Assembly: GCF_009933255.1 (NCBI RefSeq)
Contig: NZ_MAEI01000002.1
Span: 1-64,000 of the forward strand
Source: Enterococcus diestrammenae
GTDB taxonomy: Bacteria > Bacillota > Bacilli > Lactobacillales > Enterococcaceae
Reading direction: 5' to 3'
DNA: 64,000 nt
The first letter of the stretch is position 1, and each line of letters starts with the position of its first letter. Positions 33,321-42,289 of this stretch are shown here, one piece after another. The notes beneath the pieces were generated by a model. The model was not told the origin of the DNA and did no database searches. It worked only from the letters and a program-made list of their open reading frames with translations. A program made the position numbers and the translations under genes.

Positions 33321-35006
33321 ATGCTGTTAGAATTAGCGATTGAAAATTTTGCCATCATCTCAAAATTGCGGTTGACCTTTCACCAGGGTATGACGGCTTT
33401 GACTGGGGAAACCGGAGCGGGGAAATCGATTATCATCGATGCCATGGGCTTGTTAGCCGGCAGTCGTGGTTCGACGGACTATATTCGCCAAGGGGCAGAC
33501 AAGTGTCGGCTCGAGGGGGTCTTTGAGATGCCTGATCAGCCGGCTTTTGTGACGTTACTGGCTGAACTAGGTGTGGAGACAGAAGCTGGAGATCCGTTGA
33601 TTTTGCAACGGGACATGACCTTGAGTGGCAAAAATGTCTGCCGGGTCAATGGGCGCACGATGAATCTTGCTAATCTTCGGCGAGTAGGTAATTTTTTGGT
33701 GGATATCCAAGGCCAAAATGAACACCAAGAATTGCTACAAGAAGACCGTCACTTGCATTTGGTGGATGAGTATGGGGCCGCCAGTTTTCAAAAGCAGTTG
33801 CAAGACTACCGAGAGGCTTATCAGGAGTTTCGGCAATTGGAAAAGCGCGTCCAAAAAATTCAGGCCAATGAACAATCCTTTGTGCAACGCTTGGATATGT
33901 TGCGTTTCCAACAAGAAGAAATCAGCCAGGCTCAACTACAACCAGAAGAAGAAAGTCAACTGGCGGAGGAGCGAGAAAAACTCGCAAATTATCAAAAGAT
34001 TGTCGATGCGTTGGGGCAAAGCTATCAAATTTTGACTGGTGCAGAGCTTAATCCGGTGGATGGTGTAGGGGCTGTTTTGGCGGAAATCCAAGAAGTGTCT
34101 CATCTGGATGAAGAATACAATGCCATCGCTGAAAATTTGCAAAGCGCCTACTATTTGTTGCAAGATGCCGCGGGAGACATTTCTCGGCAACTGGACTTTT
34201 TGGAGTTAGATGAAGAGCGTCTTGAAGCTGTTACCCAACGTTTAGAATTGATTCGACAACTAAAACGCAAGTATGGCGATTCAATCCCAGCAATTTTGCG
34301 TTATTATGAGGAAATTGCTAAAGAATTAGCGGCTTATGATGACTCCGATACAAAATTGGAAGAGTTGGAGGCAAAATTGCGCCAACAAGAAGAGGCCCTC
34401 TGGTTTCAAGCCGAAAAAATCCATCAGGAACGCAAAGCCATTAGTCATTCGTTGGAAAAAGCAGTCATGCACGAGCTGAAGGAACTTTATATGGAAAACA
34501 CCCAGTTTGCAGTGGATTTTCGCAAAAGTCGTCAGCTGACTGAAAATGGCTTTGACGAAGCAGCCTTTTATTTGACCACTAACCCCGGGGAACCTTTGAA
34601 GCCTTTGGTAAAAGTCGCATCTGGCGGAGAACTTTCCCGGATTTTACTGGCTTTAAAAACGATTTTCTCCCAAAGCCAAGGGATTACTAGTATTATTTTC
34701 GATGAAGTGGACACTGGGGTCAGCGGTCGGGTAGCGCAAGCCATCGCGGAAAAGATCGCCAAAATTGGTCAACAATCCCAAGTGTTGTGTATCACGCATC
34801 TGCCACAAGTCGCAGCGGTGGCGGATTATCAGTATGCCATCACCAAGGGCGTCACTAAGGGGCGGACCCAGACGAGTGTGACTCAACTTAGCGATGCTGA
34901 GCGGGTTCAGGAAATTGCCCGAATGCTTTCTGGTGCTGAGGTTACGCCGTTGACTCTTGAGCATGCCAGAGAGTTGTTAACCATGGCTGGGCACTCGTCG
35001 CTTTGA
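33321..35006 (+). CDS. recN: DNA repair ATPase RecN
   Basis: A 561-residue SMC-like protein acting in double-strand break repair. Walker A GETGAGKSI is near residues 28-36. A coiled-coil region runs from about 150 to 370, with the ABC signature SGGELSRILLALK near 434-446 and Walker B SIIFDEVDTGVSG near 456-468. Length matches the family. The start follows AGGAGG. Its 3' side is shared with the convergent DUF4044 gene through the long hairpin at 35043-35093. Confidence 0.95.
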   Translation: MLLELAIENFAIISKLRLTFHQGMTALTGETGAGKSIIIDAMGLLAGSRGSTDYIRQGADKCRLEGVFEMPDQPAFVTLLAELGVETEAGDPLILQRDMTLSGKNVCRVNGRTMNLANLRRVGNFLVDIQGQNEHQELLQEDRHLHLVDEYGAASFQKQLQDYREAYQEFRQLEKRVQKIQANEQSFVQRLDMLRFQQEEISQAQLQPEEESQLAEEREKLANYQKIVDALGQSYQILTGAELNPVDGVGAVLAEIQEVSHLDEEYNAIAENLQSAYYLLQDAAGDISRQLDFLELDEERLEAVTQRLELIRQLKRKYGDSIPAILRYYEEIAKELAAYDDSDTKLEELEAKLRQQEEALWFQAEKIHQERKAISHSLEKAVMHELKELYMENTQFAVDFRKSRQLTENGFDEAAFYLTTNPGEPLKPLVKVASGGELSRILLALKTIFSQSQGITSIIFDEVDTGVSGRVAQAIAEKIAKIGQQSQVLCITHLPQVAAVADYQYAITKGVTKGRTQTSVTQLSDAERVQEIARMLSGAEVTPLTLEHARELLTMAGHSSL

Positions 35007-35042
35007 TTACAGCAAGAGGTACTAGGCGGATAATTTTTGATA

Positions 35043-35093
35043 GCCAAATAGCGAGGCACTACTGATCCTATCAGTAGTGCCTCGCTATTTGGC
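35043..35093. terminator. Perfect 24-bp hairpin between recN and the DUF4044 gene
   Basis: 35043-35066 pairs without mismatch with 35070-35093 around a 3-nt loop (CCT). Neither strand has a T-run after the stem. It lies between convergent genes, so a bidirectional terminator or RNA-end protector is the likely role. Confidence 0.6.
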
Positions 35094-35124
35094 GTCAATT
35101 AAAAAGTGGTGGGGGTGTTGCGTA

Positions 35125-35238
35125 TTAGCCTAATACGCTGATAACAGCCGTCAAAACAACGCTAGCGACTGTTAAGATGAGCATGACCCAAATAAAGCCT
35201 TTAGTAATTTTGGAAAATGTACTCTTTTTTTTCTCCAT
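35125..35238 (-). CDS. DUF4044-family 37-residue membrane protein
   Basis: A short gene on the minus strand: MEKKKSTFSKITKGF followed by one membrane helix (about 15-36) ending SVLG. Basic N-terminus plus single helix matches DUF4044, small proteins widespread in lactic acid bacteria. The ribosome site AAGGATGG lies about 9 nt before ATG. Its function is unknown. Between it and corA (35239-35394) I see no further gene. Confidence 0.75.
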   Translation of the reverse strand: MEKKKSTFSKITKGFIWVMLILTVASVVLTAVISVLG

Positions 35239-35394
35239 GAGAATCCATCCTTTTTCCGATAGTCGTCCGACACTTTTGGCCAAAGAGGAAACGCTTCTGG
35301 GGGAACCTCTGGGCGCTATCGCCGAACAATCACATCATATTCCAGACTAGTGTAACCGCTAATCAGGGATTCTTCAAGTCTAGGGAGGAAAAAA

Positions 35395-36351
35395 TCACAA
35401 AAGATTCTTTTTTCTTAAATATCGAATGGCCCACAGACAGATAGCTATTGTCCCTACAATAATTAAGAGAAAGGCCCATTCTTGATCGGCAAAGGGCAAT
35501 TTAACATTCATCCCATAAAGGCCGCCAATAATTGTTGGAATGGTTAAGACAATGGTTAATGACGTCAAGATTTTCATGATATTGTTCAAATTGTTTGAGA
35601 CGATGGCTGAGAAAGTATCTGTCATCTGATCCACCAACCGCATATAAATCCGGGAGGTACTAACCGCTTGTTTGGTTTCCACCAAGATATCATGGAGGTG
35701 GTTTTGGTAAGCGTGGTGGTTGGCAAACTCAGTGGTGTGGGCCAGTTTTTTCAAGGCTCCGTAATTGGCAGCTGTTGAGGACTCGAAAAAGACTAAGCTT
35801 TTTTGGATATCCATAATCTGATAGAGACGTTTATTTTCAGTAGCTACTTGAATATGGGATTCCAAGAGACTCACCTGATGATTGATTTCTTCTAGATGTT
35901 CATTAAAACTCAATACCAATTCCCACAAAATCAAAAGGGCGATATTCATCCGAGGACTCATATCGTTTTGTTGAATCTTACTAGTGACCACCTTATCGAA
36001 AAACGGCGGTCGATGATTGGCAACGGTGATTAAACGCTTGTCGGGGGTGATGATCACCGACATGGGATAGCTTTGGTATTGTAAATAACCGCTGGGACTG
36101 GTGGTGACGAAGGGAAATTCCACCACCAAAAGAATCGGGCGTTTAAAAACCTCCTGCTCCAAGCCTTCAGTTCGAGCGTTTTCCACGTCATCCAAGACGG
36201 CGGTTAAGTAGTCCATCGGCAGTTGAAACGCTTTGGATAATTCCTTGAGTTCTTCTTTTGGTGGTGTTTCCACGTGTAGCCAACAAATGTCACTGCTTCC
36301 TTTAGCCACGCTTTTGATTTGATCGCCGCTGACAGCGTAATAGGTAATCAT
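35395..36351 (-). CDS. corA: CorA-family magnesium transporter
   Basis: A 318-residue protein with a long cytoplasmic N-terminal domain. Two C-terminal membrane helices (about 257-277 and 288-310) are joined by the family GMN motif (IGGLYGMNVKLPF near 277-289). CorA pentamers conduct Mg2+, sometimes Co2+ or Ni2+. It ends with a basic RYLRKKNLL tail. Monocistronic on the minus strand and divergent from the DUF3397 gene. Confidence 0.92.
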   Translation of the reverse strand: MITYYAVSGDQIKSVAKGSSDICWLHVETPPKEELKELSKAFQLPMDYLTAVLDDVENARTEGLEQEVFKRPILLVVEFPFVTTSPSGYLQYQSYPMSVIITPDKRLITVANHRPPFFDKVVTSKIQQNDMSPRMNIALLILWELVLSFNEHLEEINHQVSLLESHIQVATENKRLYQIMDIQKSLVFFESSTAANYGALKKLAHTTEFANHHAYQNHLHDILVETKQAVSTSRIYMRLVDQMTDTFSAIVSNNLNNIMKILTSLTIVLTIPTIIGGLYGMNVKLPFADQEWAFLLIIVGTIAICLWAIRYLRKKNLL

Positions 36352-36491
36352 GAGGAACCCTTCCTTCTGTTTTGTCGAAAACTTTAAAAAAGCAATTAAA
36401 ATAACTGAAAAAAATCAAATAAACCTTTTGAAAACCGGTTATCGCTACCAATTTTTAAAAGAACTGAAACATTGGTGTAATGAAAATGAAG

Positions 36492-36497
36492 TATAGT
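36492..36497 (+). promoter_or_regulatory. -10 box ahead of the DUF3397-mraZ region
   Basis: TATAGT with a weak -35 (ACATTG, 17-bp spacing). Transcription would start near 36504 and give a leader of about 140 nt. Confidence 0.45.
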
Positions 36498-36503
36498 TAG
36501 CCT

Positions 36504-36646
36504 GATATGGTAGGCTTTCCACGAAATGGTAAGCTTACATAGAAAGAACAATCCAGACCGAAGCCTCACGAATCAGCCACTGGCCCCGTAAAGGTCAGCT
36601 GTCTGATGGAAAGAAGCAAGCTTTGGCTGGGTGGTAAGGAGCGGAC
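36504..36646 (+). promoter_or_regulatory. Structured leader of the DUF3397 gene (candidate)
   Basis: Hairpins visible by eye: GTAGGCTT with AAGCTTAC enclosing CCA/TGG (36511-36539), and CAGC-N3-TGGCC with GGTCA-GCTG (about 36577-36602). It matches no riboswitch class I know. It sits at the head of the cell-division gene cluster. Confidence 0.4.
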
Positions 36647-37018
36647 ATGAATACAACTTTTCACCCTATGATGATTTTTTGGTACGTTTTTCCGGTGATT
36701 CTGCTGTTTGCCACGAGTTTCGTCGTCTCAGCGTTATCCCTGCAAAAAAAATGGCACATCAAAGGCCCGGATTTAGCAGTTCCTTTTTTGTGGCTAGGGC
36801 TTCAGCAAATTTCCACGAATACCTTTGCTGTTTCTATTTTACCGTATTTCGTCATTTCTATCTTGTTTTTAGGTATTCTGCTAGTGGTTTTTCAGGCGTA
36901 TTACTATGGAGAGATCGCTTACAAACGTTACTTTAAGATGTTTTGGCGCTTGGTTTTCTTGTTCACATTGATGACTTATCTGCTGTTAGTCATCATGGAT
37001 ATCGTACATTATTTATAA
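36647..37018 (+). CDS. DUF3397 membrane protein
   Basis: A 123-residue protein with four membrane helices (about 8-28, 40-55, 61-83, 98-121). DUF3397 proteins lie just before mraZ in many enterococci, lactobacilli and streptococci and are presumed to take part in envelope or division functions. The ribosome site TAAGGAG is well placed. It ends before a compact hairpin (37026-37051). Confidence 0.8.
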   Translation: MNTTFHPMMIFWYVFPVILLFATSFVVSALSLQKKWHIKGPDLAVPFLWLGLQQISTNTFAVSILPYFVISILFLGILLVVFQAYYYGEIAYKRYFKMFWRLVFLFTLMTYLLLVIMDIVHYL

Positions 37019-37025
37019 ATAATCG

Positions 37026-37051
37026 AGGCCTTTAAAAAGTTTTTAAAGCCT
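37026..37051 (+). terminator. AT-rich hairpin after the DUF3397 gene
   Basis: AGG-C-CTTTAAAAA pairs with TTTTTAAAG-CCT (one bulge). No T-run follows, so it may be an attenuator or RNA-stability element between DUF3397 and mraZ. Confidence 0.4.
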
Positions 37052-37120
37052 TAAAAAACGCTTGTTTCCAATTTGGTTAAGAATAGTCAAACAAGTTTTC
37101 TGGCACTTTTGCATAAAAAG

Positions 37121-37145
37121 TGGTAGGAAGTGGGGGATTGTGGTA
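37121..37145 (+). promoter_or_regulatory. MraZ operator: three TGG boxes at 10-bp spacing
   Basis: TGGTA (37121), TGGGG (37131) and TGGTA (37141), each separated by 5 nt. This is the direct-repeat layout bound by MraZ in other bacteria (TGGGN with 5-nt spacers). It lies 40-64 bp before the mraZ start and implies autoregulation. Confidence 0.7.
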
Positions 37146-37184
37146 GACTGTGTATATCGAGTGGGGACAGGGGGTTATTTAGCG

Positions 37185-37616
37185 ATGTTTATGGGGGAGT
37201 TTCAACATACGATTGACGCTAAAGGCCGTCTTATCGTGCCTTCAAAACTTCGTGACCAACTGGGCGAAAAATTCGTCGTCACTCGTGGGTTGGATGGCTG
37301 TCTCTTTGGTTATCCCTTAACAGAATGGGAAAAATTAGAAGAGAAGTTAAAAGAAATGCCCCTAGCTAAAAAGGACGCTCGTACGTTTGTACGCTTCTTT
37401 TACTCAGCTGCCACCGAATGTGAAATCGATAAACAAGGCCGAATCAATTTGCCTCAAACCCTACGGACCCATGCCGGTTTGACCAAAAATTGCGTCATTA
37501 CTGGGGTGGCCAATCGGATCGAAATTTGGGATGAAGAAAAATGGCAAGCCTTCACCATTGAAGCCGAAAGTAACTTCAATGAAATTGCAGAAGGTATGAT
37601 CGATTTTGGACTGTAA
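37185..37616 (+). CDS. mraZ: Transcriptional regulator MraZ
   Basis: A 143-residue protein with two AbrB-like (SpoVT-AbrB fold) domains, each with the DxxGR core: [15 protein letters not shown] near 10-24 and [16 protein letters not shown] near 83-98. It is the first gene of the dcw cluster and represses it in other bacteria. ATG 37185 ([15 protein letters not shown]) is the family start; the frame is open from 37062. Three operator boxes lie upstream. Confidence 0.95.
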   Translation: MFMGEFQHTIDAKGRLIVPSKLRDQLGEKFVVTRGLDGCLFGYPLTEWEKLEEKLKEMPLAKKDARTFVRFFYSAATECEIDKQGRINLPQTLRTHAGLTKNCVITGVANRIEIWDEEKWQAFTIEAESNFNEIAEGMIDFGL

Positions 37617-37631
37617 GATAGAAAGAGGAAC

Positions 37632-38588
37632 ATGATGACTTCGGAATTCCAACATTACACAGTGATGAAAAAAGAGACGGTGGCAGGCTTGAACATCAAA
37701 CCTGACGGCGTTTATGTCGACTGTACTTTAGGCGGTGCCGGCCATAGCGAATACCTCCTTAGCCAATTGGGACCAGAGGGACACCTTTATTGCCTCGATC
37801 AAGACCAAAAAGCCTTGGACCATGCTCAGGTTCGTTTAGCACCTTATGTAGCAAAAGGCCAAGTTACTTTTATTAAGAGTAATTTTCGCTATTTAAAAGA
37901 AGCCTTGCTGGCTCACGAAGTCTTTAAAGTAGATGGTATTTTATATGATTTGGGGGTTTCTTCCCCACAGTTGGATGAAGCAGAACGGGGCTTTAGCTAT
38001 CACCAAGATGCCCCACTGGACATGCGGATGGATCAAAGTGCATCTTTTTCGGCCTACCAACTGATTAATGAATATGACTACCACCAATTAGTAAAAATCT
38101 TTTTCCGTTATGGGGAAGAGAAATTTTCCAAACAAATCGCTCGAAAAATTGAAGAAGCCCGGAAGCTGCAACCGATTGAAACAACTGGACAGCTGGTGGA
38201 TTTGATTAAAGCTGCGATTCCTGCGCCGGCTAGACGCAAGGGGGGACACCCGGCGAAACGGATTTTTCAAGCGGTACGCATCGCGGTTAATGATGAATTG
38301 GGAGCAGTGGAAGAGTCCTTAGAAGAGGCCATCGACTTGTTACAGGTCAATGGTCGCATTTCTGTGATTACTTTCCATTCTTTAGAAGATCGCATCGTCA
38401 AGACCATCTTCAAAGAACATAGCACCACCAAAGATTTGCCGCCGGGGCTACCAATTGTACCGGAAGCCGACTTACCGACCTTGAAGCTGATTACCAGAAA
38501 GCCAATTACGCCTTCTGAAAGCGAGCTTTCGGAAAATAACCGCTCTCGTAGTGCCAAACTACGAATCGCTGAAAAAGTAAAAGATTAA
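37632..38588 (+). CDS. rsmH: 16S rRNA m4C1402 methyltransferase RsmH (MraW)
   Basis: A 318-residue SAM-dependent enzyme that methylates N4 of C1402 in 16S rRNA. Motifs: [13 protein letters not shown] near 8-20, [15 protein letters not shown] near 29-43, [34 protein letters not shown] near 102-135, and [11 protein letters not shown] near 248-258. Standard second gene of the cluster, 15 nt after mraZ. Start 37632 or 37635. Confidence 0.96.
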   Translation: MMTSEFQHYTVMKKETVAGLNIKPDGVYVDCTLGGAGHSEYLLSQLGPEGHLYCLDQDQKALDHAQVRLAPYVAKGQVTFIKSNFRYLKEALLAHEVFKVDGILYDLGVSSPQLDEAERGFSYHQDAPLDMRMDQSASFSAYQLINEYDYHQLVKIFFRYGEEKFSKQIARKIEEARKLQPIETTGQLVDLIKAAIPAPARRKGGHPAKRIFQAVRIAVNDELGAVEESLEEAIDLLQVNGRISVITFHSLEDRIVKTIFKEHSTTKDLPPGLPIVPEADLPTLKLITRKPITPSESELSENNRSRSAKLRIAEKVKD

Positions 38589-38665
38589 TTTTGAAAAAGT
38601 TCATCTTTCAAAGTAACTACCAGACTGACACGATAAAGAGCATGAAAAAGAAAGGAGTGTGGCAC

Positions 38666-39070
38666 ATGGCTGAAGTCAAAAAAGTCGCTGATTACGATTA
38701 CGACTATTCCGACAACTTCAAGCAAGCCCCAGCGCCTGTGCAAACACCACCACAGCGTCCTGAAATCATCAAAATTCCCGCTTCACCTTCTCGCAGATTG
38801 AAGCGCATTTCTCGTCTTGAGAAAATAATTGGCGTGTTGCTACTATTGTCAGTGATTGGTCTGGCGATTTTAACTGTCTACGTACGGACAGATATCAGTC
38901 AGTTGGAACATGAAGTTTCACAAATTGAAGCTGCCACTGCCGAAAAAGGACAAGAAAAAATTCGTCTTGAACAAGAAAAAGCCGAATTGACCACCACCGA
39001 ACGCATTAAAGAGGTGGCGGAAAAACAAGGATTGAAAATTAACGACGATAATTTGGGGACAGTGAAGTAA
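38666..39070 (+). CDS. ftsL: Cell division protein FtsL
   Basis: A 134-residue bitopic protein: Tyr/Asp-rich cytoplasmic N-terminus (about 1-55), one membrane helix (about 58-78), then a leucine-zipper-like coiled coil (about 82-118). It forms the FtsL-DivIC-DivIB complex at the septum. ATG 38666 follows AAAGGAG; the longer frame is not supported. It abuts the PBP gene without a gap. Confidence 0.9.
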   Translation: MAEVKKVADYDYDYSDNFKQAPAPVQTPPQRPEIIKIPASPSRRLKRISRLEKIIGVLLLLSVIGLAILTVYVRTDISQLEHEVSQIEAATAEKGQEKIRLEQEKAELTTTERIKEVAEKQGLKINDDNLGTVK

Positions 39071-41287
39071 ATGCGGTTTAAACGAATTCGCCATTTTTTT
39101 AAGAAACATAATTCAACCACAAAGAACAATCGCAAAAAAGTAGGTATTCTCTTATTTGCTACGAGTATTGGATTGTTCTTTTTGTTTGCCGGTCGCTTGA
39201 CCTACATTGTCACAGTAGGGGAGATTGCTGGCAATTCATTGAAAGAAAAGACGGCTAACCTTTATCAAGGATCAAAAACCGTCAAAGCCAAACGAGGGAC
39301 CATCTATGATCGCAATGGTGTAGTCATTGCGGAAGATGCGACCTCGTATTCGATTTATATTGTCACAAGTACCAGTTACGTTTCCGGCAATACGAAGCTA
39401 TATGCGGAAGAAAAGAACTTCGATAAGATTGCCGATGTCCTCCATGAAGTGCTGGGTTCAAAAAAAGCCGATGTGGTGAAGGCATTGGAAAAAGCTAAGA
39501 AAAACAATGCCTATCAAATCGAGCTGGGAACCGAGACCAAGAATCTAACTTTAAAAACCAAGCAAAAAATTGAGGAAATGCTTGCCGGTGACGCCGAGGA
39601 TGACAAGGACGATGTGAGAGGGGTCTACTTCAATGAACATCCCAATCGTATCTATCCAAACGGGGTATTTGCTTCTCACTTAGTAGGGTACACCGATACA
39701 AAAGTAGAAGACAACCAAGAAACGGTGACTGGGGTCATGGGGATTGAAGAAGCCTATGATGATATCTTGAAGGGAACCGATGGCAAAATCATCTACCAAC
39801 AAGACAATTACCAAAATCCATTACCAGGAACGGTAGCAGAAGAAAAACCTGCGAAAGATGGACAAGACATCACCTTGACCATTGATAGTCGTTTGCAGTT
39901 GTATCTGGAGAGTTTGGTGGACAATACCTTTGCCGAATACAAACCGGAAAACATGACAGCGATGTTAGTGGAAGCTAAGACAGGGCAAATCACTGCCATG
40001 ACCCAACGGCCGACTTTTAATCCGGAAACCAAAGAAGGTTTAGACAACAAAGATCTCAATTGGATGAACACCTTGGTACAAGATCATTATGAACCCGGCT
40101 CCACCATGAAATTAATGACGGTAGCCACCGCGATTGATGAAGGCATCTTCAATGAAAATGAAACCTTTGTCTCCGGCTCAATCAATGTTGCCGATACCAC
40201 GATTCGTGACCATGACCTTGGAGCGAAGGGGGTACTGACCATGCGTCAAGCTCTTTCCTGGTCTTCCAACGTGGGAATGGTTACTTTGGAACAACGGATG
40301 AAAGAGGCGTGGCAAGAACACCTAAAACTGTTTGGTTTTGGCACTAGCACCTATTCTGGGTTGCCCTATGAAAATACCGGTAGTTTGCCTAATGACAATA
40401 TCGTTGACCAAGCTATGAGTTCCTTTGGGCAAGCCATCAACGTCACTAATTTTCAAATGATGCGGGCGTTCACCGCGATTGCCAATGATGGTAAAATGCT
40501 AAAACCTCAGTATATTTCAAAAATTACCAACCCTGAAACCAACAAAGAAAAAGTTTTCCAAACAGAAGTCGTGGGCAATCCCGTCTCAGCTGCTGCGGCC
40601 CAAAAAGTGCGGGAATACATGGTGGATGTCACCCAAAGTGCCAACTATGGTTCGGCTTATGGGGTCTATGACGTCCCAGGCTACAATATCGGTGGCAAGA
40701 CCGGGACCGCTCAGATTTACAATTCCGAGACCGGCACCTATTACGACACCGATAACAATTACCTGTATTCGATTGTCGAAATGATCCCGGCCGAAGATCC
40801 GGAATACATTTTGTATATGACGGTTAAAAAACCGGAAAAATGGTCGCAAAAAGCGCTAGGCTCCATTGGGAATCCTTTGTTGAAACGGGCGATGGATTTC
40901 AAAAAATCCGAAGAGCCACAAACTTCTGATAAAGAAGAAGAAAAAATCGTGGTGACGGACTACCGCAAACTAGCTACCGATACTGCGGCAGCCGATGCCA
41001 GTCGAGCAGGTTTGATGCCGGTAGTGATTGGTACAGGCGATGAGGTAGCGGCGCAGTCCACCCCTCACGGCACCGAACTACTACCATCAGAAAAGCTAAT
41101 CTTGAAAACCAATGGCGATACCTTTTATATGCCAGATACCACCGGTTGGTCAAAAGCTGATTTGATGAAAATTGGTAAGCTATTTGACATTCAAGTCAAT
41201 TTTGAAGGTGAAGGGTATTGTGTCAAACAAAGCATCGCTGCCTATCAGAAAATTGAAGGCGATCTGTTGACCTTTACGTTAGAATAG
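39071..41287 (+). CDS. pbpX: Class B penicillin-binding protein (FtsI/PBP2X type) with PASTA domains
   Basis: A 738-residue septal transpeptidase. N-terminal membrane anchor (about 25-47), dimerisation domain, and transpeptidase domain with S344 (GSTMK), S398-S399-N400 (SSN) and K543-T544-G545 (KTG). The C-terminal region carries PASTA repeats (about 625-738). It crosslinks septal peptidoglycan with FtsW and is the target of beta-lactams. It starts directly after the ftsL stop. Confidence 0.95.
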   Translation: MRFKRIRHFFKKHNSTTKNNRKKVGILLFATSIGLFFLFAGRLTYIVTVGEIAGNSLKEKTANLYQGSKTVKAKRGTIYDRNGVVIAEDATSYSIYIVTSTSYVSGNTKLYAEEKNFDKIADVLHEVLGSKKADVVKALEKAKKNNAYQIELGTETKNLTLKTKQKIEEMLAGDAEDDKDDVRGVYFNEHPNRIYPNGVFASHLVGYTDTKVEDNQETVTGVMGIEEAYDDILKGTDGKIIYQQDNYQNPLPGTVAEEKPAKDGQDITLTIDSRLQLYLESLVDNTFAEYKPENMTAMLVEAKTGQITAMTQRPTFNPETKEGLDNKDLNWMNTLVQDHYEPGSTMKLMTVATAIDEGIFNENETFVSGSINVADTTIRDHDLGAKGVLTMRQALSWSSNVGMVTLEQRMKEAWQEHLKLFGFGTSTYSGLPYENTGSLPNDNIVDQAMSSFGQAINVTNFQMMRAFTAIANDGKMLKPQYISKITNPETNKEKVFQTEVVGNPVSAAAAQKVREYMVDVTQSANYGSAYGVYDVPGYNIGGKTGTAQIYNSETGTYYDTDNNYLYSIVEMIPAEDPEYILYMTVKKPEKWSQKALGSIGNPLLKRAMDFKKSEEPQTSDKEEEKIVVTDYRKLATDTAAADASRAGLMPVVIGTGDEVAAQSTPHGTELLPSEKLILKTNGDTFYMPDTTGWSKADLMKIGKLFDIQVNFEGEGYCVKQSIAAYQKIEGDLLTFTLE

Positions 41288-41313
41288 AAGTTAATATTAA
41301 GGAGTAGTTAGTT

Positions 41314-42276
41314 ATGGAATGGACCCAAATGATCATCCCCATCGTCAGTAGTTTTGCTATGACCTTTTCGGTGATGCCCCTATTTATTGGTTATTTTCAA
41401 ATGAAGCGTTATGGACAATCAATTCGTGAAGAAGGGCCGAAATGGCATCAAGCCAAGGCCGGCACCCCCACCATGGGAGGCTTTGTCTTCTTGATTGGGA
41501 TTTTGCTGACGGCAATCTGGGTAGGTGCTTGGCAAAAAGCTTTGACCCCGAATTTGTTTATCTTATTGTTCATCATGATTTTATACGGGCTTTTGGGTTT
41601 CTTAGATGACTTTATCAAGATTTTTAAAAAACGTAATGAAGGCTTAACCTCCAAACAAAAATTGGTGGGACAAATCGCCGGGGCAATCGTTTTTTATATC
41701 GTCTTTTTAATGGATGGCAATAGCAATGTGCTAAATGTCTTTGGCTTTGATTTGCATTTGTCTTATGTCTACGGGCTGTTTGTTTTGTTCTGGCTGGTGG
41801 GCTTTTCCAACGCGACGAACTTAACTGACGGTATCGATGGTCTTTTAAGTGGTCTCGGAATTATTTCTTTTGCTACCTATGGAATTATTGCTTTCCATCA
41901 AGGCCAAATTGACGTATTATTGATTTGCTTGAGTGTGATCGGTGGCTTGGCGGGCTTTTTCCCTTATAACCATAAACCAGCAAAAATCTTTATGGGTGAT
42001 GTTGGTTCATTGCCTCTAGGCGGGCTGTTAGCAGCAATTTCTATCTTGCTTCATCAAGAGTGGACGTTGTTGTTAATCGGTTTGATTTATGTGGTAGAGA
42101 CGGCAAGCGTGATGTTGCAAGTCGCTGTTTTTAAAAAGACTAAAAAACGTCTTTTCAAAATGGCCCCTTACCATCATCATTTAGAAATGAGTGGCTGGAG
42201 TGAGTGGAAGATTGATCTTATTTTCTGGCTCGTGGCAGCTATCATCTCTGCTATCACTCTCATAATCGCCTTGTAG
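41314..42276 (+). CDS. mraY: Phospho-MurNAc-pentapeptide translocase MraY
   Basis: A 320-residue, ten-helix enzyme making lipid I from UDP-MurNAc-pentapeptide and undecaprenyl phosphate. Motifs: GTPTMGGF near 50-57, [10 protein letters not shown] near 93-102, [15 protein letters not shown] near 168-182, and the loop [15 protein letters not shown] near 285-299. Ribosome site AAGGAG. Standard position between the PBP and murD. Confidence 0.97.
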   Translation: MEWTQMIIPIVSSFAMTFSVMPLFIGYFQMKRYGQSIREEGPKWHQAKAGTPTMGGFVFLIGILLTAIWVGAWQKALTPNLFILLFIMILYGLLGFLDDFIKIFKKRNEGLTSKQKLVGQIAGAIVFYIVFLMDGNSNVLNVFGFDLHLSYVYGLFVLFWLVGFSNATNLTDGIDGLLSGLGIISFATYGIIAFHQGQIDVLLICLSVIGGLAGFFPYNHKPAKIFMGDVGSLPLGGLLAAISILLHQEWTLLLIGLIYVVETASVMLQVAVFKKTKKRLFKMAPYHHHLEMSGWSEWKIDLIFWLVAAIISAITLIIAL

Positions 42277-42289
42277 GAGCTGAAATGTT

